Assembly: GCA_964019425.1 (NCBI GenBank)
Contig: OZ025852.1
Location: forward strand, 192,501 to 256,500
Origin: Flectonema sp. DT1601
Taxonomy: Eukaryota; Euglenozoa; Diplonemea; Diplonemida; Diplonemidae
Reading direction: 5' to 3'
DNA: 64,000 nt
Shown: positions 56,301 to 64,000 of the stretch, in pieces
Layout of the letters: every line of letters begins with the position of its first letter
Position numbering within the stretch: the first letter of the stretch is position 1
The notes under the pieces: generated by a model
What the model saw: the letters and a program-made list of their open reading frames with translations, nothing else
The model's database searches: none
Told to the model about the DNA's origin: nothing
Translations under genes and position numbers: made by a program

Positions 56301-57468
56301 GCTAAGTAATTCCTTCTCAGCAGCAGTGTTTGACTCCTGCAGTTTCTGCGTTACTGCTTCATGCTCTTCCTGCAGCAGCAACTGCTCTTCATGCATTGCA
56401 CCCTGGAATGCCTGGAACTCAGAGTCCCTGTAGCTTTGTTGGGCTACAAGATGGTGTTCTTGCAACTTTTCCACTGCAGTTATACCATCGTCAGTAGAAA
56501 TGTTACTGAATGATGACTGCTCCTTTTGCCAGTTTCCAACTAAGTTTTCTACATCCCCACTACCTTCTTTCTTAGCTGAGTGACTAAGATGTCGAAAGTG
56601 AGAGAGATTCCCCCTGTACACTGTGACTGAATGATAGGGATTTGATGCCAAATCAGCATCAGAGGGTGGAAATCGAAGGATAGTGGCAGGATCTTGGCGA
56701 TACATGATACCAACATGCCTGTTATCACCTGATCCTCGGGCTACTTGCACATAGCCTCTCCATTCCACTATCTTCTTCGCTGCCTCTTTCTTGAATCGCA
56801 GAACGATTCGATCATCGACTTGCAAGTCACATGCAAGTTGCTGCAGCTCAGCAGCCTCAAGTGGAGTTTCAAGAGCATTCATTGTAGGAGATGGATCTGA
56901 AAGGAGAAAAAAAACACATTGCAACAGGTTAAGTTACTGTAGTTTGACAGGGAACTTTGTAAGACATTTTTTAAGAACCTGGGGGGGGTAAATTAAGGAG
57001 GGGAAATTTGGATTTATGCAGTTTTGACACCTCTTACCTTATATCCTTGCTCTGTTCACAGATTTAGCTGCTTATATACCAAAAGACCCCAAAAAAACCC
57101 AAACAAGACTGGTTACTAGCTTTTTTAATTAAAAAAAAATTTTTTTACTCCCCTTCAAGTAATTTTTTTTTTTTTTTTTTACATTCTGAGAGAATAAATT
57201 TTTTTTCAAAAAATTCAAAAAAAAATGCTTTCAAGCTCCACAGTGCCAGTTTCTCAATTTTCCACTGCTTTATTTTCAACAACTTTCCATTTTTTTTCTA
57301 AAAAAATTCCAAAAAAATACCAAAAATGTCCAAAAATGAGGTATTTTTTGTTTGAAAATTTTTTTTCAAAAAAGCTAAAAAAAAGCTAAAAAAAGCTAAA
57401 AAAAGCTAAATAGCTTTAGCTTAGCTCTAAAAAGCTTAGCTTTAGCTTTAGCTTTTTGCACAAGTATG
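53375..57468 (-). mobile_element. hAT transposon copy 2, apparently intact (4,094 bp)
   Basis: Terminal inverted repeats CATACTTGTGCAAAAAGCTA at 53375 and its complement ending 57468 are flanked by CTTCAGT on both sides (53368-53374, 57469-57475). The uninterrupted D unit reads ATAACTTCAGTTATATCC at the same place, so the empty site is present in the window. Subterminal AGCTAAAGCTAAGCT repeats occur at both ends. It encodes one spliced transposase with no visible defect. A 7-bp duplication is one short of the usual 8 for hAT. Confidence 0.92.
53948..56882 (-). CDS. hAT transposase with BED finger, two exons, intact
   Basis: Exon 1 is 55139-56882 and exon 2 is 53948-55065. The 73-bp intron (GTATGTAT to CATCACAG) joins in frame to give 953 residues. 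The N-terminal 120 residues are a compact unknown module (MNALETPLEAAELQQL...). Residues about 130-300 are coiled coil. A BED-type zinc finger (C353, C356, H379, H383/H384) should bind the ends. The RNase H-like core has D504 in MFDGAT, D565 in FCADNAK, a C-x2-H motif (RCAAHSL), TRWNT, and the C-terminal hAT dimerisation segment with ASEAHVERTF (E888 or E892) and RSRMVHRHVD. The ATG follows a TCTCCTTTCAG acceptor by 24 nt. Catalyses cut-and-paste transposition. Confidence 0.92.
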
Positions 57469-59331
57469 CTTCAGTTATATCCATTTTACTTTTTATTGTT
57501 TCCCATCTACTTTTTATTTTCTATTAGTTCTGGTCAGAAACTCCTGGGCAGCAAGAAGGAAAGTAGTTGAGTACTTCTGGGTGTTTGGCATCACCCCCCA
57601 TAGTGAGCAAGTACAACAGGTAGCATTGGTAGTCTGTTGATCCTGAGTGATCCCAGCTACAGTTTTGTTTTTCTTTCTTTTTTTTAGAAGAAGATCAGGA
57701 CATCCAAGCACTGCTGGATAGTTGCTGAATGCAGGGCCTGCCTGTGGCATTATAATAACAGGCTAAGTCATTTGTAGTTCATAGTTTACCTTTGATTTTA
57801 TAACTTCACATAGGTACTATGAACGATGAGAGATCCAGTGGGATCACTCAGGGTCTAGTAGAGACCACCAATGTTGTGCGTTGATAGGCAAGGTGACCAA
57901 CCTTGACATTCTTTCTTTTCTCTCCTGTTGTGACAAACACAAAATACACACCCAGCTTACAGTGTGTTCTTTGTGTATGTTTTCTTCAGGTGTGAGTAGT
58001 TTTTTTGTTCTTGCTCTTCAGGGAGGGCCTTAGCCAAAAGCTAACAGTCCAAATCTCACCTGGAAATTCAACTCAGTCCTTGTCAGTTTTGGCATCAAAC
58101 TTGTAATGGTTTAATCATTACAGGTTATTTACTGAAATATTTGTTCTAAAAGTTGCTAAGTATTTCTCACTTAGAAATTTTTTATTTTTTTATTTTCAGC
58201 TTAATTAGCTACAAATTGTTACTACTAAGTGTTTCTCACTTAGATTTTTTTTTTGCTTTTCAGCTCCTTAAAAGCTGCTAAGTGTTTCTGCTAAGTGTTT
58301 CTCACTTAGAATTTTATTTTTATGTTCGTTTTCTATCCCTTCTCCTATCCCTTTTGTTCAAAATAAGCGGGAGGAAATTCTCTCATTCACGCTAAGATGC
58401 ACTCTGAACTTTGATTTTTTGATCTGAGTGTGAGGGAATGACCTGTTAGTGCATTGGGCATAGGCTGGGCTGCAGTTTAGATGTCTTAGGTGTTAATAGG
58501 GGGTTCCTCTTAGCATTTTTCTTTGTTCCCACCTTATGATTTTCTTGAAGAAAAAAAATAGAAGTCATAATGGTGCTTCCCTCTGGAAGGGTTGTAAGCC
58601 ATGGTGTCCAACTAAATTAAAGGACAAGTCTGGGATAATCCCTGCCAGAGGGGCGAGTATTCTACCATGGTTGAAATACTCTGGCAACTGATCTTCAATT
58701 TTATGTTGTTTGTTAGCTGCTGGTGTATCTTGATTATGTGTTGATACTTGCATTTTTTTATTTGTAATCTTCTATTACAATCCTCTTTCTGTTCTGGTCT
58801 GTTACTTCATTTGTCTTGTATAACTTCAGTTATATCCATTTTACTTTTTATTGTTTCCCATCTACTTTTTATTTTCTATTAGTTCTGGTCAGAAACTCCT
58901 GGGCAGCAAGAAGGAAAGTAGTTGAGTACTTCTGGGTGTTTGGCATCACCCCCCATAGTGAGCAAGTACAACAGGTAGCATTGGTAGTCTGTTGATCCTG
59001 AGTGATCCCAGCTACAGTTTTGTTTTTCTTTCTTTTTTTTAGAAGAAGATCAGGACATCCAAGCACTGCTGGATAGTTGCTGAATGCAGGGCCTGCCTGT
59101 GGCATTATAATAACAGGCTAAGTCATTTGTAGTTCATAGTTTACCTTTGATTTTATAACTTCACATAGGTACTATGAACGATGAGAGATCCAGTGGGATC
59201 ACTCAGGGTCTAGTAGAGACCACCAATGTTGTGCGTTGATAGGCAAGGTGACCAACCTTGACATTCTTTCTTTTCTCTCCTGTTGTGACAAACACAAAAT
59301 ACACACCCAGCTTACAGTGTGTTCTTTGTGT

Positions 59332-59998
59332 ATGTACGCTCCCCTATTTGTAATAAAAACAAGATCAGCTCAGCTTGATCGTTAATTTTTTTTCTTTCTT
59401 TTTTGTTGGTCCTAGTCAGGACCTTAAACTGACTAACCGGTCTTAATTTAAATAAGTGTTAACCTAGTTTCTCTTTTCCTTTTCATTTTCCTTTTAATAC
59501 TCTCTATCTGGTCTGTTATGTCATATTTCTCAATTAATTTTATCATCCATTTTACTTTTCACTGTTTCCCATCTACATTTTATTTTCAAATAGTTACGGT
59601 CTGTTAAAAAAAAAAAAGTTTAAATAAGTTAAATTGAACATGTTAACTCAATTCCTCAATTCTTCCGTCATGGTCATGACATTCTTTTTCGTTTTTCTAA
59701 TGCACAAGAGATACCATCACTCATGAGATACCAACGCACATACGAGATACCAGCACTCCAGAGATACCGACACGCTAGAGATACCAAGTCACTTGAGATA
59801 CCTCCTTGTAAATTAATTCCCGGTATTTCAAATTTGAATTGATAGTGTCAACTCTGCTTGCTGCTCTTGTTCATGTGTTGTCTCCTGAAAGTGATCTTAA
59901 CTCCTATAAAAAGAAAAAAAAAAAAAGAAATCAAAAAAGAAGAATTTTCAAACGAAGTTATAACAACCCCTACCACCCATTATGATCAATTCCGCTTG
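59332..59998 (+). other. E1 3' region and right inner inverted repeat
   Basis: Resumes the E 3' region (AAGATCAGCTCAGCTTGATC, GTTGGTCCTAGTCAGGACC) after the D array. It has six to seven spaced GAGATACC repeats at 59705-59802, then GAATTTTCAAACG and the exact 44-bp inner repeat in inverse orientation (59955-59998). The layout is the same as in E2 (44492-45080). Confidence 0.85.
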
Positions 59999-59999
59999 T

Positions 60000-61068
60000 T
60001 TTTTTTTTTTTTTTTAAAAACAAATAAAACAAATAAAAAAAAAAATTATAAAAGATCAAACAATGTTATCATTGTTTTTTTTTTATCGATCGACTCTGTC
60101 GACTAATTTCTATTTTCCGTTTTTTTTCTTTAAAAAATAAATAAAAAGAATTTAAAAAAAAAAAAAAAAAAGAATAAACAATGTTATCATTGTTTTTTTT
60201 ATCGATCGACTCTGTCGACTAATTTCTATTTTCTTTTTTTTCTTTAAAAAATAAATAAAAAGAATTTAAAAAAAAAAAAAAAAAAGAATAAACAATGTTA
60301 TCATTGTTTTTTTATCGATCGACTATGTCGATTACTTTCTATTTTCCGTCCTGGTCAAGACGCTAAACTGATTGTTTTTTTCAAAATTAATAAAAAAGAA
60401 TATAAAAAAAAAATAAAAAAAAAGATTAAACAATGTTATCATTGTTTTTTTTATCGTTCGACCTTGTCGATTAATTTCTATTTTCCGTTTTTTTCTTTAA
60501 AAATAAATAAAAAAGAATTTAAAAAAAAAAAAAAAAAAGAATAAACAATGTTATCATTGTTTTTTTATCGATCGACTATGTCGATTACTTTCTATTTTCC
60601 GTCCTGGTCAAGACGCTAAACTGATTGTTTTTTTTCAAAATTAATAAAAAAGAATATAAAAAAAAAATAAAAAAAAAATAAAAAAAAAAGATTAAACAAT
60701 GTTATCATTGTTTTTTTTATCGTTCGACCTTGTCGACTAATTTCTATTTTCCGTTTTTTTCTTTAAAATTAAATAAAAAAGAATTTAAAAAAAAAAAAAA
60801 AAAAAGAATAAACAATGTTATCATTGTTTTTTTATCGATCGACTATGTCGATTACTTTCTATTTTCCGTCCTGGTCAAGACGCTAAACTGATTGTTTTTT
60901 TCAAAATTAATAAAAAAGAATATAAAAAAAATATAAAAAAAAAAAAGAATAAACAATGTTATCATTATTTTTTTTTATCGATCGACTATGTCGATTACTT
61001 TCTATTTTCCGTCCTGGTCAAGACGCTAAATTGATTGTTTCTTCTTTAAAAATAAATTAAAAAAAAAA

Positions 61069-61101
<33 letters not shown>

Positions 61102-62316
61102 AATAAACAATGTTATCATTGTTTTTATCGATCGGCTTTGTCGACTAATTTCTATTTTCCGTCCTGGTCAAGACGCTAAACTGATTGTTTTTTCTAAAAA
61201 TAATTAAAAAGAATAAAAAAAAAAAAAAAAAAAAAAAAAAAGGGAATAAACAATGTTATCATTGTTTTTTTTTATCGATCGACTATGTCGATTAATTTCT
61301 ATTTTCCGTCCTGGTCAAGACGCTAAACTGATTGTTTTTCTAAAAATAAATAAAAAGAATAAAAAAAAAAAAAAAAAAAAAGAATAAACAATGTTATCAT
61401 TGTTTTTTTTTATCGTTCGACTTTGTCGACTAATTTCTATTTTCCGTTTTTTTTTTTCTTTAAAAAATAAATAAAAAGAATTTAAAATAAAAAAAAAAGA
61501 ATAAACAATGTTATCATTGTTTTTTTTATCGTTCGACTTTGTCGACTAATTTCTATTTTCCATTTTTTTCTTTAAAAAAAAAAAAATAAATAAAAAGAAT
61601 TTAAAAAAAAAAAAAAGAATAAACAATGTTATCATTTTTTTTTATCGATCGACTATGTCGATCACTTTCTATTTTCCGTCCTGGTCAAGACGCTAAACTG
61701 ATTGTTTTTTTTTTCAAAATTAATAAAAAAGAATATAAAAAAAATACAAAAAAAAGAATAAACAATGTTATCATTGTTTTTTTTTATCGTTCGACTTTGT
61801 CGACTAATTTCTATTTTCCGTTTTTTTCTTTAAAAAATAAATAAAAAGAATTTAAAATAAAAAAAAAAAGAATAAACAATGTTATCATTGTTTTTTTATC
61901 GATCGACTATGTCGATCACTTTCTATCTTCCGTCCTGGTCAAGACGCTAAACTGATTGTTTTTTTTTTTCAAAATTAATAAAAAAAAAAAAAAAAAATAA
62001 AAAAAATAAAAAAAAAAGAATAAACAATGTTATCATTGTTTTTTTTTTTTATCGATCGACTATGTCGATTAATTTCTATTTTCCGTCCTGGTCAAGACGC
62101 TAAACTGATTGTTTTATCTTTAAAATAATTAAAAGGATTTAAAAAAAAAAAAAAAAAAAAAAGAATAAACAATGTTATCATTGTTTTTTTTCTATTGATC
62201 GACTATGTCGATTAATTTCTATTTTCCGTCCTGATCGAGACGCTAAACTGATTGTTTCCTTTTTTTTTTAAATAATAAATAAAAAAAAAAAAAAAAAAAA
62301 TAAAAAAAAGAGCATT
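60000..62316 (-). repeat. E1 right terminal array, inverted monomers
   Basis: About sixteen monomers in reverse complement, A and B types, ending in the first bases of the outer block (AAAAGAGCAT), where repeat D begins. It is the partner of 36441-42195. Confidence 0.88.
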
Positions 62317-63735
62317 GTGACCAACCTTGACATTCTTTCTTTTCTCTCCTGTTGTGACAAACACAAAATACACACACAGCTTACAGTGTGTTCTTTGTGT
62401 ATGTTTTCTTCAGGTGTGAGTAGTTTTTTTGTTCTTGCTCTTCAGGGAGGGCCTTAGCCAAAAGCTAACAGTCCAAATCCCACCTGGTAAATTCAACTCA
62501 GTCCTTGTCAGTTTTGGCATCAAACCTGTAATGGTTTAATCATTACAGGTTATTTACTGAAATATTTGTTCTAAAAGTTGCTAAGTATTTCTCACTTAGA
62601 AATTTTTTATTTTTTTATTTTCAGCTTAATTAGCTACAAATTGTTTCTACTAAGTGTTTCTCACTTAGATTTTTTTTTTGCTTTTCAGCTCCTTAAAAGC
62701 TGCTAAGTGTTTCTGCTAAGTGTTTCTCACTTAGAATTTTATTGTTATGTTCGTTTTCTATCCCCTCTTCTATCCCTTTTGTTCAAAAAAAGCGATGAGA
62801 AATTTCTCTCATTCATGCTAAGATGCACTCTGAACTTTGATTTTTTGATCTGAGTGTGAGGGAATGACCTGTTAGTGCATTGGGCATAAGCTGGGCTGCA
62901 GTTTAGATGTCTTAGGTGTTAATAAGGGGTTCCTCTTAGCATTTTTCTTTGTTCCCACCTTATGATTTTCTTGAAGAAAAAAAATAGAAGTCATAATGGT
63001 GCTTCCCTCTCTGGAAGGGTTGTAAGCCATGGTGTCCAACTAAATTAAAGGACAAGTCTGGGATAATCCCTGCCAGAGGGGCGAGTATTCTACCATGGCT
63101 GAAATACTCTGGCAACTGATCTTCAATTTTATGTTGTTTGTTAGCTGCTGGTGTAATTTAATCATGTGTTGATACTTGCATTTATTTATTTGTTATCTTT
63201 TACTACAATAACTCTTGCCTATATCTTTTCTTTTTATTCTCTATCTGTTCTGGTCTGTTACTTCATTTGTCTTGTTTAACTTCAGTTATATGCATTTTAC
63301 TTTTTATTGTTTCCCATCTACTTTTTATTTTCTGTTAGTTCTGGTCAGAAACCCCTGGGCAGCAAGAAGGAAAGTAGTTTAGTACTTCTGGGTGTTTGGC
63401 ATCACCCCCCATAGTGAGCAAGTACAACAGGTAGCATTGGTAGTCTGTTGATCCTGAGTGATCCCAGCTACAGTTTTGTTTTTCTTTCTTTTTTTTAGAA
63501 GAAGATCAGGACATCCAAGCACTGCTGGATAGTTGCTGAATGCAGGGCCTGCCTGTGGCATTATAATAACAGGCTAAGTCATTTGTAGTTCATAGTTTAC
63601 CTTTGATTTTATAACTTCACACAGGTACTATGAACGATGAGAGATCCAGTGGGATCACTCAGGGTCTAGTAGAGACCACCAATGTTGTGCGTTGATAGGC
63701 AAGGTGACCAACCTTGACATTCTTTCTTTTCTCTC
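62317..63735 (-). repeat. Repeat D, one full-length unit at the window end
   Basis: Covers slightly more than one D period: GTGACCAACCTTGACATTCT at 62317 and again near 63706. It has the hairpin cluster at 62500-62740. It is flanked by truncated E1 and by the S3 SINE. Confidence 0.85.
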
Positions 63736-63875
63736 TCAAAATTCCATTTAGGTAATTTGCCACCGAAACTGAGCACCAAACAAAAACCGCCGTCAGCGGG
63801 TTTTGAACCCTCGACCGCCATTCTCGCAGACCGGCGTTCTATCAATTGAGCTATGTAGCCACATAATCGACGTTT
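63736..63875 (-). repeat. tRNA-derived SINE family S3
   Basis: The minus strand has A-box-like TAGCTCAATTGATAGAACG and B-box GAGGGTTCAAAACCC at normal tRNA spacing. The acceptor and anticodon stems do not close. A tail GGTGGCAAATTACCTAAATG follows, shared with 21259-21330. I read it as a SINE head and not a working tRNA gene. Confidence 0.65.
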
Positions 63876-64000
63876 CTTTTATTTCTATAAGTCAATGTCT
63901 CTATTAGTTTTCTGACGATATCAAATATTTCTATCCCTTTATCAGTTCTCACACCCCTGTCTTCATCACAAGAAAACTTATATTTAAATTAAGTGCCGGT

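Larger units (their letters stand above)
51673..59331 (-). repeat. Tandem array of repeat D (about 2.6 units), interrupted by hAT copy 2
   Basis: TAGGTGTTAATAG recurs at 51676, 53031 and 58497. Without the 4.1-kb hAT and its duplication the period is about 1.36 kb. Each unit has a hairpin cluster (52620-52860, 58080-58320) with CTAAGTGAGAAACACTTAG-type stems and CCTGTAATG/CATTACAGG. It also has two short frames kept in all copies (62 and 78 aa) and paired GGGATCACTCAGG blocks. It begins inside the E1 3' region and ends where that region resumes (CGCTCCCCTATTTG). Confidence 0.85.
35984..62316 (+). mobile_element. Element E1: RLE-type non-LTR retroelement with long inverted terminal arrays
   Basis: The left end is TTTCGATAAAGTGGGAAG. 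In order: outer block, tandem monomers (plus), inner 44-bp repeat (42196-42239), ORF (42214 on), 3' region with GAGATACC repeats, inner 44-bp repeat inverted (59955-59998), and monomers inverted (60000-62280). It is truncated in the outer block at 62316. The two inner 44-bp repeats match perfectly to each other, whereas the E2 version has two mismatches, which supports one element spanning the nest. Interrupting it are D at 39193-41472, E2 at 44492-48548, D at 48717-48957 and a D array with hAT at 51673-59331. About 600 bp of the 3' region seen in E4 are missing at the last junction. Confidence 0.75.

Noticed and set aside
36441-62316. LTR retroelement with long terminal repeats
   Set aside because: The terminal arrays are inverted, not direct; the polymerase is of the non-LTR type with an RLE; no protease, integrase or gag-like region is seen.
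63770-63850. tRNA gene on the minus strand
   Set aside because: A and B boxes are present but the acceptor and anticodon stems do not pair, and the tail is shared with another repeat copy, so it is a SINE head.

Overview
The window is nuclear DNA of a eukaryote, most likely an invertebrate animal. It has compact genes with a 73-bp GT-AG intron, an animal-type arylsulfatase, a mitochondrial ACSF3-type acyl-CoA ligase, a BED/hAT transposase and abundant non-LTR retroelements. The species cannot be fixed from sequence alone. Poly(A)/poly(T) runs of 15-45 nt are very common. All recognisable host genes lie on the minus strand in the first 21 kb.

Region 1 (1-21 kb) is gene-bearing. Three members of a small Cys/His-rich family sit at about 0.9, 4.0 and 10 kb. 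They share an N-terminal YAL motif, a WDN-C-x2-C module and a C-x7-C-x4-C-x3-H finger. After them come a four-EF-hand protein, an arylsulfatase with one intron, an R3H protein resembling the tail of NF-X1, and an ACSF3-like ligase. Most of these start codons lie 4-40 nt downstream of a strong 3' splice-site sequence, which suggests 5'-UTR introns or spliced-leader trans-splicing. Between the genes are small repeats: tRNA-derived SINE pieces, fold-back repeats, a TIR element and a 28S-rRNA-like fragment covering the R2 target site. There are also copies of a retroposon (called G here) that has a fixed 3' end, a truncated 5' end and G-run target sites.

Region 2 (21.5-29.5 kb) is hAT copy 1. It is interrupted by a 3.5-kb G copy flanked by a direct repeat of about 22 bp and by a fragment of element E.

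Region 3 (29.5-36 kb) is a patchwork of E repeat monomers, a pair of TA-flanked MITEs, a full tRNA-derived SINE, fragments of repeat D and a 5'-truncated E copy.

Region 4 (36-62.3 kb) is the main find. It is one non-LTR retroelement (E1) that encodes N-terminal zinc fingers, a reverse transcriptase, a CCHC motif, a restriction-like endonuclease (RLE) and a long coiled-coil tail. It is framed by kilobase-scale inverted terminal repeats built from tandem hairpin-bearing monomers of about 130-145 bp. E1 is split by a second, 5'-truncated E copy (E2, 16-bp target duplication) and by several pieces of repeat D, a tandem unit of about 1.36 kb. One D array is itself hit by an apparently intact 4.1-kb hAT (copy 2, TIRs and a 7-bp duplication).

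Region 5 (62.3-64 kb) holds another D copy and a tRNA-like SINE. The order of insertions can be read directly from the interrupted sequences and target duplications.
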